A program made the translations under genes and the position numbers. A stretch of DNA of 64,000 nt from assembly GCA_963281255.1 (NCBI GenBank), contig OY725494.1:1997934-2061933 (forward strand), given 5' to 3'. Positions 33,241-45,413 of this stretch are shown here, piece by piece (position 1 is the first letter of the stretch; each line of letters opens with the position of its first letter). The DNA is from Aphrocallistes beatrix (Eukaryota; Porifera; Hexactinellida; Sceptrulophora; Aphrocallistidae). The notes below the pieces were generated by a model. The model was not told where the DNA came from. It was given only the letters and a program-made list of their open reading frames with translations, and did no database searches.

Positions 33241-34568
33241 TAAAATATGCTAGTTAGATTACATCATAAAAAGTCAAAACTCATGGAATGAATAATTCTA
33301 ATCAATTCAATACTATACACCCCAGAAATTGAGAATTAATCTAACATCTTTTTTTCATTAGCTACACGTCTTCAATTTACAAAACTAAATAATGCTGATA
33401 TTTACATTCTAAATATGGAGTTGAAACTATTGCAAATAATAAAATTTCATTACACGTAATGTATTCAAAAAGAGTTGTTTATTTCTAAATAAAAACCTCT
33501 AAACTTCTCAAGTAGATTTGTGCGATTTTATAAGAATTGTACAGTATGTTTCATAAATATTTACAATTATTGAACCCAAACAAATTGATCAGCTAAGGTG
33601 ATATATGCTATTTTAAGTTTCATTTGGTTCAAAGGCCCCTTAGTAATACGTAATTAATAGGACATGGTTAAACTTTTTGCTTTAAGAGAATCAAGATAGC
33701 ATGACAAATCCAGGAGTTAGACTGACAAGAATGTTTGGTGGTTGCAGTAGCTTTTCTAGGGGGGTATGGGGGTTAACTTCCCCCCCAGTTTTTTTTGGAT
33801 TGCCCCACCTTTGCCCCTCCCCCACATTTTTTGAATCTCTGTTCTCGAAAAAATGCTAACGAAACTAATTTTGCTGATTACTACTACTCTTTCAGTCATT
33901 TAAGTAATTTGATTATAATTAAAATTAATGCCGTATATGCTCGTATTATATCATTCTAGCTCTTTTCTTTCATATGAAAACGTTTTTAACACAGAAGAAA
34001 AATCTCAAGAAGAAGCTCCTGAAAATGAACTATTTCTACCAAAAAACCCAAAATCCGATTATTCTTCTAACACAATTTGACCCGTTATCATTCAGCCGAT
34101 GCAATCAGATATATCCCAAATGACTGGAGATAAGCTGGTTCTCCATTTTTAAAGGAGTACTCTGAATAGAATAAGGCTCATTCAGAATGGAATAAATTAA
34201 TGGCTGGATTGAATAATCTGTAGAAAGGGACGCTGTGGTTTTCTCCATTACTTCACCCCGCCATAATATGCCAATGCTGAGGATGTGTTTATAAATACTC
34301 TTTTTCGAAACTGGAGAAAAGCAAATAGAAAGGATGAAAAATTTTATATTTCATATATGTATTTTGGATTAGCATCGTTTAAAACCCAGAACTAAATTAT
34401 GAGAGGAATACAATGCAAAGATAATGGATTCTAGCAAAAGAATGAATTAAATTATCACTTACAAAATCATTTTACAGTTATGAAATCAGATTAATGGAAT
34501 TTATCAGTGCTCTCCCTATTATATGATAACCACTGATCATTAATGAATTTTAATTTTCATAGAGTGCA
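33241..34568. other. Upstream region of the DDOST exon, with possible hAT scraps
   Basis: No intact gene. Between 33960 and 34400 broken plus-strand frames give words such as FDPLSFSRC, HSEWNKLMAGLNNL and NTLFRNWRKAN that recall the N-terminal part of ZMYM1-like hAT proteins, but the match is weak. G and C runs occur at 33758-33830. Confidence 0.35.
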
Positions 34569-34596
34569 TCCTTACTATTAAAACTCGATTAATATT

Positions 34597-34675
<79 letters not shown>

Positions 34676-35169
34676 GTTACGAATTGATTGAAGAAACTGC
34701 CGGGCACAGAAAGCTGATTTTTGGCATGTGGGAGTCTTTTGGCAATGGCTCCAGTAAGTTCTGAGCTCAGACCAAAATGTCGACTCATCATGGAATTATG
34801 ACGTCATTGTCACATTTTAAAAAGTTAAGCAACACAGTTATTCGGGCATAACTCAGCCATTATAGGAGATAGAAGGCTGAAATTTTAATAGAATCTGTAT
34901 ACTAACATGTCTCACATATGATGCAACTATCATCAAAAAATGATGACTCATCACTTTGTTATGACGTCATCATTAAGCATCAAAAATTTTTAAATTCACA
35001 AATTTGGTGATTTTTCGAGTGATATCGATTAGCACAGTAGGACCGACATATTTAGAGATGTTATCTCCCTTATAATTAACCAATGTGACTGCAGGCGACC
35101 GAAGGGAGCCTCCGGCGGACACAAAGTGTCCGCCAGCCGCGCAGCGCAAGCAAGCGCGAAGCGCGCTTG
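34569..35169 (+). mobile_element. Helitron repeat, complete copy with long (TA)n
   Basis: 601 bp, host A before 34569 and host T after 35169. The TA tract runs from about 34602 to 34674, one of the longest here. The final stems are perfect (GGCGGACAC-AAA-GTGTCCGCC; AAGCGCG-AAG-CGCGCTT). Confidence 0.92.
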
Positions 35170-37013
35170 TATTGATATAATTACTACTTGATATAAGACT
35201 TGATTATGATATTGACTTGGATATGTATGTCAACATACAGATAAGTATTCAGGCAAAAAAATAGCATTGTGCTTCATAAACTTTAGGTGTTAGGTGGGCA
35301 CTTATTTTAATAATTTTGTGTTATTTAAGGATACCTCCCTCGAAGAACATCGCTTGACATAAAAAAAAGGTAAATTTTTTATTTTTAATTCTATTGTATT
35401 ACTGAGTGGTCTACCATCTAATCGTATTTGTTGGACGGTATTTATTTTGATTTTTATGAGTTGACCCCCTAAAGTTTATTGTAAAAATTCAAAAATTATT
35501 AGTCGTTTTTCGGCGCATTCATCAATTAGTATCTTACTTAACTGATATTTTTTTAATGATATATACCTCAAAATTGTTTCTGCCCCTTTAGAAATTATAA
35601 AACAGCAACATTTAGAAAAAAATGCATATAAAATCCAATCAAAACAGCTCTATGAGGGACTTCATTTCTAAAATGCTCGAGAAATGGCCGCTGTGATATT
35701 AGCTATTGTCTCTATAATAGAATTTTGATCATTTAAAAAAAAGGCCCAAATGTAGCTATTTGACTAAACAATCAATGGAATTGTCAATAACAATGTGTAC
35801 AGAAAAATTGGAGTACTTTTCATGATTATTATGGAAGTTCTGCCCTTTTACCTTCCAGATTCGTCCAAAACCCTCCCATTTATGGTTCAAAAACAGACTC
35901 CTTATCTCTGGAAATATATACCCAAATTCTTTGCTCTCAAATCCTAATATACTTTTTACAACAGTATACATATGATTCTTTGAAAATAAGTGTACTACGT
36001 CCTATGGAATGCTAAGTTTGAAATTTTTATTACGTGATGACGTAGCATTTTTCGAAAATCCTTACTTGAAAACTAAAAGCCGTAGACTCTCCCTCTAACT
36101 TCCTAATATACTTTTTAGAAGCTCTTTATTCATTCTAAAACGATGGATTATACTTTGCAGTGCTAGGAGTTTGAATTATATTTCCCAATTGGGTCAAAAT
36201 ATTCGGGGGTTAGGAGCCTCATGGAAATTTGTGGATTTTCACTATGCTTTTGCTATTTTCACCAAATTAGCTGGAATGTATCTAATTTATCAGTAGAAAT
36301 GCGATTAAATATGGAATGGTAGAACGATATCAATTGAAAATCGCATTTATTGTCCAGGATCAATCGAAAAAATACATCGAATTCCAAAGAAAATTCCAAA
36401 CAAGACCAACATATCAGTGAAGTTAGTCAAAAGAATCCTTAAACATATCAAAAGTTCAAGAAAGTCCAAGTTTCAAAGACAAATCTTTGGCTCCCGATGT
36501 CCGAAATCCGATTCTTGATACATTCTCTTTGGAATTGTTTAGAATTGGTGATAGTAACTAATTAGAGATATTCTATGCTAACAAAATGAAGTAGGACTCG
36601 ATATATACATAGAAGGCAAGATTTTCCAAATCGGACAATCCGTTCAAAAGTTAAAACCAAATGAGTACGCAGTAAGGACTAAATTTCCCCATTTTGTGGT
36701 CCGTTGAAATACCATAACTTTAAAACTATAACAGTTAGAGCTTAGCTTTAGTGATCAAAACCTGCAGGAAAAGCAGTTTCCTATACCTTGAAGGAACTAT
36801 ATTTAGAGCTAAAACCTATGGATTATGAGATAGCCCTTGCTAAAAGCAGGAAATCGCAGAAATTCGGTGGAATTTTTTCGAAATTTCAAAGTTCGAAAAT
36901 GTACTGTGGCGTTTTATTGTTGGTGTTAAAGCTCACTATTATTGATTATAAAAAATAATATCCAGACTTTTTGTTGAATATACGATATCTTTTTCGTTCA
37001 AGATTAATATGAA
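35170..37013. repeat. Non-coding stretch including an inverted dispersed repeat
   Basis: 35170-36550 shows nothing I recognise. 36600-37013 is a minus-orientation copy of sequence found at 32200-32650 and 40540-40760 (ACGCAGTAAGGACTAAATTT, ATACCATAACTTTAAAACTA). The Helitron copy at 37014 begins inside it. Confidence 0.55.
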
Positions 37014-37236
37014 CAAGCGCAATTCGCTTGCTTACGCTGCGCGGCTGGCGGACACAAAATGTCCGCGGGAGGCGCCCTTTGGGCGTCTGTGTTAAACACA
37101 CACGCCCAAAGGGCGCCTCCCGCGATTTTGATGCCTAATGATTAAGTCATAACAGAGTGATGAGTCATCATTTTTTGATGATAGTTGTCATATCTGAGAT
37201 ATTTTAATATACATCCTTACTATAAAAACTCGATTA

Positions 37237-37270
<34 letters not shown>

Positions 37271-38039
37271 GTAACGAATTGATTGAAGAAACTGCCAGAC
37301 GCAGAAAGCTGATTTTTGGCATGTGGGAGTTTTTTGGCTATGGCTCCAGTAAGTTCTGAGCTCAGACGAAAATGTCGACTCATCATGGAATTATGACGTC
37401 ATTGTCACATTTTTAAAAGTTAAGCAACAGAGTTATTCGAGCATAACTCAGCCATTATAGGAGATAGAAGGCTGAAATTTTAATAGAATCTGTATACTAA
37501 CATACCTCACATATGATGCAACTATCATCAAAAATGATGACACATCACTTTATTATGACGTCATCATTACACATCAAAAATTTCAAAATTGACAAAATTG
37601 GTGATTTTTTGAGTGATATCGATTTTAACACTACGATGGACATATTTATAGATGCTATCTCCCTTATAATTAACCAATGTGACCTCAGGCGACCGAAGGG
37701 AGCCTCCGGCGAACACGAAGTGTCCGCCAGCCGCGCAGCGCATTCAAGCGAAGCGCGATTGTAATCTATTAAAATTTCAGCCTTCTATCTCCTATAATGG
37801 CTGAGTTATGCTCGAATAACTGTATTGCTTAACTTTTAAAAATGTGACAATGACGTCATAATTCCATGATGAGCCGACATTTTCGTCTGAGCTCAGAACT
37901 TAGTAGAGTTATAGCCAAAAGACTCTCACATGCCAAAAATCAGCTTTCTGTGCTTGGAAGTTTCTACAATCAATTCGTTACAGATGTAGATATATATACA
38001 CACACACAAACATTAATATATAGTTTTAATAGTAAGGAT
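37014..38039 (-). mobile_element. Helitron repeat copy that hosts another Helitron copy
   Basis: Minus-strand copy made of 37014-37213 and 37762-38039. The two parts rejoin at ATACA|TAATCTATTAAAATTT, matching the consensus, with no duplicated base. The 5' end closes with AGTAAGGA at 38039. Near its 3' end a GGGAGGCGCCCTTTGGGCG block is followed by an inverted copy, a local hairpin duplication. Confidence 0.88.
37214..37761 (+). mobile_element. Helitron repeat copy nested in a Helitron copy
   Basis: 548 bp, TCCTTACTATAAAAACTCG at 37214 after host A. It ends GCGAAGCGCGATTG at 37761 before host T. It lies in opposite orientation to the copy it interrupts. One AP-1-like site has decayed to GATGACACATC. 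Confidence 0.92.
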
Positions 38040-39559
38040 AGTTCACTCTACTTTCTAAACTGGAGTCTATGCTGCTCGTAGCGTAATTACCTTAAAACAA
38101 CCAGAGATATAGTACGTTCGCTTTCAGTTTATGGTTTATTTTTGATATATGGGCAGCCCTCGCTGTTCACGTATTTACCGTTTCATCTATTATTTTCGGT
38201 AATAATTGGTGGTATATAGCTACAACATTACAGCTATTTTCAATCCTTTAAATTATGATCATTCATGCGCTAATAATCACATAATGTAAGTTGGTGTTAA
38301 ACCTAGGAAATTAATCCTTCTGCTTTCCATTAACTATTATTTTCGCCGCTGGTGTGAATTCTCGTAATCGAGATCACCTTAGTAGGCATGATTGTAGACA
38401 GCAGCTTCCTCCCCTCAGCGGCAAGAAGTTGGACCGCAAAATTTCCAAAGTTTTACACTGAGTATATTTAGCATCGTCCCTCTCAACTCCTAGAGGTCAT
38501 CATGAGCCAGGCAACCTTTTTTGATGCAACAAAGAGGTACCGGTATGTTTGTTGAAATGTTGCAAGCAACTATTTTACATCTTGTGTATTGAATTATACC
38601 TTGCGGCTTTGTTTGCAACTTGTATGGCGACTTTACATTCAAAGTATAGCTATCTGTTGATAATTTTAATTTGTTCATGCATTTTAATGAATAAGCTGTT
38701 TTGCATCATGTCGTATTGTCAAGGGAAGATGGGGGAATGAATACATCTATTGGAAACAGGGATAAATCCCACCCTACATTTCTCAACCATAAATGCATAT
38801 CTTCAATAAAATTATCATATCAAAAGTTTGCAACATCACTCTAAGGGTCCGAATAAACGGACCCCCGCTTGTTTATTTCTGAATTTTCTGTAAATTGACT
38901 TCGTTGGCTAAAACTTTCAAAGTCAAATTACGAAAGTAAATATCGGGGGTCCGTTTATTCGGGCCCTTAGAGTGATGTTACAAACTTTTGATATTATAAT
39001 TTGATTGAAGATATGCATTTATGGTTGAGAAATGTAGGGTAGGATTTCTTCCTGTTTCCATTAGATTTATCCATTCCCCCATTTTCCTTTGATATTACGA
39101 TATGATGCACTACAGCTTATTCATTAGGATGCATGAACAAATTAAAATTATCACCAGATAACTATACTCTGAATGTAAAGTCGCCATACACGTTGCAAAC
39201 AAGGCCGCATGTTATAATTCAACACACTAGATGTAAAATGTTGCTTGCCACATTTCAACAAACATACCGAAATCACTTTGTTGCATTAAAAAGGTTACTT
39301 GGCGCATGATGACCTCTAAAGAGTTGAGAGGGACGATGCTAAATATACTCAGTGTAAACTTTGGAAATTCTAGGGTCCAAATTCTTGCCGCTGAGGGGAG
39401 GTAGTTGTCGTTTACAATCATGCCTACTGTCGGTGTTTTCGATTATGAGAATTAATACGAGCGGCGAAAATAATAGTTAATGGAAACCAGAAAGATTAAT
39501 TTCCTAGGTTTAACGCCCACTTGCATTATGTGATCATTAACGTATGAATGAATGATCAT

Positions 39560-39746
39560 AATTTCCTCCGCTTAATAGGGCCACATCGGTCAGAGGACAT
39601 TTTGCCCCGATTAAGCGGAGGACCCTATTAACCGAAAATATTTTATATTAGCTTCTATGTGTGAGAGCTATTCCGGTCCTGCCAAAAGTGGCCCGATTAA
39701 GCGGCTGACCCGATTAAACAGTGGCCCTATTAAGCGGAGTCGACTG
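39560..39746. mobile_element. Tigger/pogo-type MITE, left end eroded
   Basis: The right end is the complement of CAGTCGACTCCGCTTAATAG followed by TA. The left end retains CTCCGCTTAATAGGGCCAC but has lost the CAGTCGA cap. Confidence 0.72.
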
Positions 39747-40013
39747 TATTTGAAATAGCTGTTACGTTATTGCTATATAACACCAATTATAACCGAAAAT
39801 AATCGAGGAAGCGGTAAATACGTGAACAGCGAGGGCTGTCTATATAACAAAAATAAACCATAAACTGAAAGCGAAAGTACTGTATGTCTGGATATTATAT
39901 AGTATTTACGCTACGAGCAGCATATACTGCAGTTTAGAAAATATAGCGAACTATTCCCATTAATATTGAACGAAAATGACATCGTATATTCAACAAAAAG
40001 TAGGGAAAATTTA

Positions 40014-40536
40014 GTGTGTCAAAAATTAACAAGTTTGAATTTTTAGATGATTACTCTTCAAATAGTTTACTTTGATCACCAAATGTTCACCATAAAAATT
40101 CAAGCAATCTAGAGATGATTTAGTGGTCGCGCAAGGTAGGCTTCTCCAAGTGCAGATTTATAATGGGATTTTTCCGGTTTAGGGATAAAATTGCAAAAAG
40201 AGTACTTGTGATATAAGCAATGAAACTATCAACCTTGTATTGAGATATTTGGGGATGGTTTTATATCAGCCAATAATACATTTTGATGCGCCAAAATATA
40301 CCGGTTCGGAAATATTGGTGAAACCAGTTGGGGCCATTAATAATTACAAGTACGAAGGCTGATCCCAACTGATTTCACCAATATCTCCGAACCGGTAGAT
40401 TTTAGCCCATCAAAGTGTATTATTGAATGAAATGAAACCATACCCATATCTCAATAATTTTTTATGGTGAACATTTGGTGATCAAAATAAACTATTTGAA
40501 GGGTAGTCATCTAATTTTTTATTTTTTGACACACTC
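40014..40536. mobile_element. MITE with about 85-bp inverted repeats
   Basis: Ends GTGTGTCAAAAATTAAC (left) and complement of GAGTGTGTCAAAAAATAAAA (right), adjoining TA. The inverted arms include AAATAGTTTACTTTGATCAC and CAAATGTTCACCATAAAAA. It interrupts sequence continuous at 32220-32240, which acts as an empty relative. Confidence 0.75.
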
Positions 40537-40760
40537 TAATGGATATTAATCTTCAAAATCAATAATAGTGAGCTTTAACATCAATAATAAAACACCATAG
40601 TACATTTTCGAACCTTATGCCGTTCCTGCAGTTTTTAATCACCAAAGCTAAGCTCTAACATTTATAGTTCTAAAGTTATGGTATTTTAACGGAGCACAAA
40701 ATGGGGAAATTTTGTCCGTACTGCGTAATCATTTGGTTATAACTAGGAAAAGGATTCCAA

Positions 40761-41194
40761 AAACTTGTCTAAAACAGCTGGCGGTTTTTATGATGATGGG
40801 TTTTCATATTCAAATGACCCGAATTAAACATACAAATTGATACTATAGGGAGCCACAACTTTTAAAAGACACAACATTCTTGGCACTTTCACTGGAATGA
40901 TTCATTGTTGCAAAGCATCTTTTTCTTTGAAGCCTGTCAAAAGGAAAGATTTCAATGAATAAACATTAAATAATCACTTGATTATCCAGGACATTTTCTT
41001 GGATTCCTCAACAATTGCTAAATAATAAGGAACATAAAATTACTCAATAAAATAAACCATATCACAATAATTGAAATTATTATAGATTTTTTAAAAGCTC
41101 AAAATCCCTGGACTTTTCATTACATCCCTGGATCCCTTGATTCTGTCATTTCCCTGGATAATCCGATCCCTGGAGGGTTAGTAAGTATGATAAA
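40761..41194. other. Non-coding stretch
   Basis: AT-rich sequence between the large inverted repeat and the next Helitron copy. No gene or terminal repeat recognised. Confidence 0.45.
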
Positions 41195-41477
41195 AGTGCA
41201 CTTTGCGTGCTTGCGCTGCGCGGCTGGCAGACACTTTGTGTCCAGCGGAGGCGCCCTTTGGGCGCCTGGAGCCACATTGATTAACAATAAGTGTAAAAAC
41301 ATGTCTGAACACGTCTGTCCTACTGTTATAATCGATATCACACGGATAATCACCAAATTTGTAAATTTTGATGCGTAATGATGACGGCATAACAAAGTGA
41401 TATGTCATCATTTTCGATGATGGTTGTATCATATGTGAGATAGATTAATTACACATTTTATTAAAATTTCAGCCTTC
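41195..41477 (-). mobile_element. Helitron repeat copy, 5' half missing
   Basis: It keeps the hairpin end in a good form (GGCGCCC-TTT-GGGCGCC near 41247) and stops at the AATTTCAGCCTTCTA box. One CRE-like octamer reads GATGACGGCATA. Confidence 0.82.
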
Positions 41478-41976
41478 TAACACTTAAGGTTGGCCTTTCC
41501 TATAATCGCTAACTTTTGACTTTTTCAACTGATTCATTTAATTTTTTCAGTGCAGATTTGAATCGCAGAGTTATCTGCAAAATTGCATTAATAATCGAAA
41601 TAATTCAACAGATAAACATTTTTTTTTAAAAAAAATGGTCAATTTACAAGGAAGAAATCGGACACAATATGCTTACAACCCTTTAGAAACTTTTCAAATT
41701 CTTTCATAAATGGATGATCTATCCTAATTAACAGACATAATTTTGAAATTTTAAAAATTGTTAAAAATTCATACCAAAACACCCGAGGAATTATTTTTTA
41801 GCAATTTGACAATATTTTTTTCATAATTCTCTTTTTATTCGTAATATCAAAAATCATCATAAACCGTTGAGTTTTCGCCTCTATGTTGAATTTACAAAAA
41901 GTAATCACATTTATCATTGCTGAAAAAAAGTCTCAGAAAATAGGATTTAGAAAATATTTATTTATGTCCCTTAAGG

Positions 41977-42270
41977 GTCCAAAGTGACTAAATTTCAAAA
42001 AAAATAATTTTTCTTCTAATGACTTTTTCATGAAGATAATACACCAGATTCATCGATTATGAAATTTGGCTGCATTCTGAATGCTTTTGGAAGAGTTATA
42101 GTATATTGAAATTTGAGTGTCCAAAGTGACTAAATTTCCAAAAAATATAAAAAATTGAATTTTTCTTCTAATGACTTTTTCATGAAGATAATACACCAGA
42201 TTCATCGATTATGAAATTTGGCTGCATTCTGAATGCTTTTGGCAGAGTTATAGTATATTGAAATTTGATA
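41977..42270. repeat. Tandem duplication, about 143 bp x 2
   Basis: Two near-identical units begin GTCCAAAGTGACTAAATTTC at 41977 and about 42119. They share CACCAGATTCATCGATTATG and GCTGCATTCTGAATGCTTTT and differ by one small insertion and one base. Confidence 0.85.
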
Positions 42271-42719
42271 GTGTATATACCGTTGCAAGATTTTCAACTA
42301 AAATTAGTTGTAATCTAATATTAATTAATTAAGGTTAAAAAATTATCTGATATCCAGTTACTGATATAATGTTATATCCAATTACAGATAGCAAAGAATT
42401 TAAACTATAATTAGTTGTAATCCAATAGTTTAAGTCTAATTAATTAGACAAATATCCAGCTTATACTTTTTTGAAATTTCTAATTATAGTTTTCAATTCT
42501 AAAGATAATTTTAGAATTCATTATATGAATTTATAATGTCTTTTGGAATATGATACATTCATAATCTAATATCCTTACATTTAATTTTCTAATTTTAGTT
42601 TTCATTTCAAGAGTTAATTTTAGAATGCGATATAAGTATATCAGAGCTAATCCATAGAATACAAACAAGCACATATCAAAGTTTTACATAAAATTATTCT
42701 ATAAACTTGTATAATTGCA
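42271..42719. other. Upstream region of the Mutator-like gene
   Basis: Very AT-rich. It holds two TAATTAGTTGTAAT-type words and TATATAAG-like sequence near 42632, but no clear promoter or terminal inverted repeat. Confidence 0.4.
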
Positions 42720-45413
42720 ATGGCATACAGATACAGAAACGAATCAAGTTCGTCCGATGATAACGACACCTTTTCACGAAGTCGTCGCATATTGAGGAGC
42801 GATAGCTATTCTCTTCCTCCAACTCCAGCGCCTCAACAACAACCAACTACATCTATTCCGCGCATGAATACTCCGCTTGCCCCTGAAGATAGCCCAACCT
42901 TTTCGGGTTTACGACAAGCTGTCATTACTCCATTGGAACCAGGGTTGGAGCTATGCGCCCAAGAGCCAGATGATGATGTATTCCAAGAACCTATTGACTA
43001 TGGCACCATCGATTTGAGAACTAAGGGAAAGAAAAAGTTCCAATTTGGCCGGCACAAGAGACAATTTCCAGGGAATAGATTCACTTCCTCAAAAAGAAGC
43101 TTTTCGCCAACATATGAGAGGGAAGGTGTTATCTCTCCTATTCCTGTGAATTTCCCGAAAAGCGAGTTCGACCGCTTCAAGCAACAATCCAAACCAATAC
43201 CACCTCCACCTCCTGGATCAATATCAGGAACATCCAAGGCGACTGTTGAAAAACAGTATAAGGAAACGGTTGCTCATCGAAAGCTTATGTATACGCCTGA
43301 ATATTTCGAACCATGTGATACCCCCTTGCGGATGCAAACATACGACAACATGATAGTGAATCTTCAGACACTCCTAACCATGTTAGATGATCTTACGGTC
43401 TGCAAATCGTGCAAAAAGGGCTCCATGAGGATGTTCCAATCGAAGCAGAGGGCTGGATCTGCTACTTACCTACAACTCGAGTGTTCCGCATGTTCCACCC
43501 AGCAAGGCTTTTGGAGTGTAGGGGCTAAATCCCAAGCAAAAATTCAAGTTGGGGACCAGCAAATTCGAAAAAGAAACGAACTACTCTATGGTAGTATTTT
43601 GGGTGGCAGGCTTATTGGTGTGGGACTTTCTAAGCTTGAACTATATCACTCGACACTAAGCATACCCATCCCCTGTTCTCGCCATACTTACGTTGAAGCG
43701 GAAAGGGAGTTAATAGTTGCAGCCGAATATATTGCAGAAAAATCAATGAAAAGAGCGGTGAATGAACTCAAATCTCACGCAGAATGTCAATTCGATGGAA
43801 AATATGTCCATGCTATTGCTTCATATGATGGTTCTTACCAACAACGTAGTGGAAAAAGTGGCGGAGGATTTAGCAGGTACTGCTTTGCAGCGGCAATATC
43901 TGCAAACACGGGAAAGGTTTTATCATATGGCATAGCATCAAACTCATGCAAACTTTGCAACGAGTATGAAAATCTTCTAATGACAGGCCAAATCACGAAA
44001 AAAGACCTGTCGACTTGGAACGCAAGTCACTCCAAAGTTTGCACAGCTAAGTATCAAGACTACGCCTCTGTGCAGCTTGAATCAGCGTTGGCACCATCTG
44101 TTGTACAAGATGCACTTGATCGCGGTGTAATTTTTTCAGGATTAGTCACAGATGGTGATACAAAAACTCACCATAAATTGCATTCAGCAGGTCTCTATCA
44201 ACACCTTGGCATACATGAAATTGAACGTATTGAATGCTTGGCTCACGTTTGCAAAAGGATCAAAATTAACATCATTCGAAAACAAGAAAAGGCGCTAAAA
44301 CTCAATAGAGATCAAAAGAATCTTCAAAAACAGTTATTAACCCAAGGCGGGGGGATGTCAGAGGCAGAAGCTTTGAAGCAAGTATCACCTGCATTTCGGG
44401 GCACATTACAAAAGGACTCCCGCAAAAGAGGAACCTGGGAGGGACCTACCAAAGCAATTCGAACCGTTAATGATACCGTTGCTGGACAGGTAGCAAGCTA
44501 CTATAGGATTGCTATACATCGTAATCGCGGCAATATTCGCGAAATTATTCGTGCTATAGATGCAATTCCTTTGCATCTTTCAGCAAATGATGGCAATCCC
44601 AAAGATAACCATAGATTTTGCCCCATCACAAGTAATACCTGGTGCCGGTACCAAGAAGCGATTTTCAATCGTAGAACTCCTCCTCACCACCCGAATTACC
44701 TAAGTGAAGGTGCTTGCAAGATTATTACCGATGTTTTCCAAGAATTCGGCTATAATGCACCAGAGTTCATTCGAAAAGTTCAAGAGGGGAGAACCTCGAA
44801 CCATAATGAGGCCATACACTCTGTATTATGGAGAATGGTTCATAAAGATGAATATGCAAGCTATGAGATGATGCAATTAGGTTCCGCCCTTGCAATCATC
44901 AGATATAATGATGGCTTCCGAGGAATAGAAACGCTATTTCAACTCCTTGAAATACCAATTTCCCCACAAATTCGTAACCACTTCGAAAAATTAGACCTCA
45001 GAAGGGTGAAAGCATGCTATCAGATCCAAGCCAGGCAACAGAGCCGTTTTGCTAAGAGGCAGCATCGGTATAGCAAAGTCGCGAGACAAATCAGAAAACA
45101 CGGCGCTGGCTATTCTTCTGGAGCATATTCAACAGACCAGAAATTTCACAGCTCGTCTTCCGAAGAGGATATTGCACAGCCTCAATCAGCTCCAATAGCC
45201 ATATGCCAAATATGTCAAGGCACTGAAGAAAACTGCATAGTCGGCATTGGAATCGGCCTGAAAGTCAAATCAACCCAGATCAATTGGATCCAATGCGATA
45301 AATGTGATCAGTGGAGCCACATGGAGTGCGTGGGTATCGCTGAAAATGAAATTGAAGAAGATACCGACTGGTATTGTACAGATTGTGTTGATTCTTTTGA
45401 AACTTTTGTATAA
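42720..45413 (+). CDS. Mutator-like transposase with C-terminal PHD finger, intact
   Basis: A single uninterrupted 897-codon frame. Residues 1-60 are Ser/Pro/Gln-rich, and a basic stretch (KGKKKFQFGRHKR) near residue 105 could direct nuclear import. A zinc-ribbon-like pair CKSC and CSAC lies near residues 230-260. The core begins ASYDGSYQQRSGKSGGGFSR (residues about 370-390) with the first Asp. SGLVTDGDTKTHHKL gives the second Asp. GRTSNHNEAIHSVLWR near residue 690 supplies a candidate acidic residue. This order fits the Mutator-like domain often seen in invertebrate proteins with GKVL-Y and C-x-x-C after the first Asp. The tail (CQICQG, CDKCDQWSHMECVG, WYCTDC) is a C4HC3 PHD finger that may bind histone tails. 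No flanking inverted repeats were found, so a mobile or a domesticated status are both possible. Confidence 0.85.
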   Translation: MAYRYRNESSSSDDNDTFSRSRRILRSDSYSLPPTPAPQQQPTTSIPRMNTPLAPEDSPTFSGLRQAVITPLEPGLELCAQEPDDDVFQEPIDYGTIDLRTKGKKKFQFGRHKRQFPGNRFTSSKRSFSPTYEREGVISPIPVNFPKSEFDRFKQQSKPIPPPPPGSISGTSKATVEKQYKETVAHRKLMYTPEYFEPCDTPLRMQTYDNMIVNLQTLLTMLDDLTVCKSCKKGSMRMFQSKQRAGSATYLQLECSACSTQQGFWSVGAKSQAKIQVGDQQIRKRNELLYGSILGGRLIGVGLSKLELYHSTLSIPIPCSRHTYVEAERELIVAAEYIAEKSMKRAVNELKSHAECQFDGKYVHAIASYDGSYQQRSGKSGGGFSRYCFAAAISANTGKVLSYGIASNSCKLCNEYENLLMTGQITKKDLSTWNASHSKVCTAKYQDYASVQLESALAPSVVQDALDRGVIFSGLVTDGDTKTHHKLHSAGLYQHLGIHEIERIECLAHVCKRIKINIIRKQEKALKLNRDQKNLQKQLLTQGGGMSEAEALKQVSPAFRGTLQKDSRKRGTWEGPTKAIRTVNDTVAGQVASYYRIAIHRNRGNIREIIRAIDAIPLHLSANDGNPKDNHRFCPITSNTWCRYQEAIFNRRTPPHHPNYLSEGACKIITDVFQEFGYNAPEFIRKVQEGRTSNHNEAIHSVLWRMVHKDEYASYEMMQLGSALAIIRYNDGFRGIETLFQLLEIPISPQIRNHFEKLDLRRVKACYQIQARQQSRFAKRQHRYSKVARQIRKHGAGYSSGAYSTDQKFHSSSSEEDIAQPQSAPIAICQICQGTEENCIVGIGIGLKVKSTQINWIQCDKCDQWSHMECVGIAENEIEEDTDWYCTDCVDSFETFV

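Larger units (their letters stand above)
38040..40760. repeat. Large inverted-repeat element with nested insertions
   Basis: Left arm (about 38040-38900) and right arm (about 38915-39960) are complementary around a hairpin centre near 38840-38975 (CTCTAAGGGTCCGAATAAAC and complement). Matching words include GAGGGCTG with CAGCCCTC and TTGCAACAT pairs. It continues past the arm to 40760 with sequence shared with 32200-32650. The pogo-type MITE at 39560-39746 and the element at 40014-40536 are inserted in the right side. No protein recognised. Confidence 0.65.

Noticed and set aside
34540..34791. Frame with a long Ile-Tyr run
   Set aside because: It is a translation of the (TA)n tract of a Helitron copy.
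42998..43237. Minus-strand frame inside the Mutator-like gene
   Set aside because: A shadow of the 897-codon frame; no recognisable protein.
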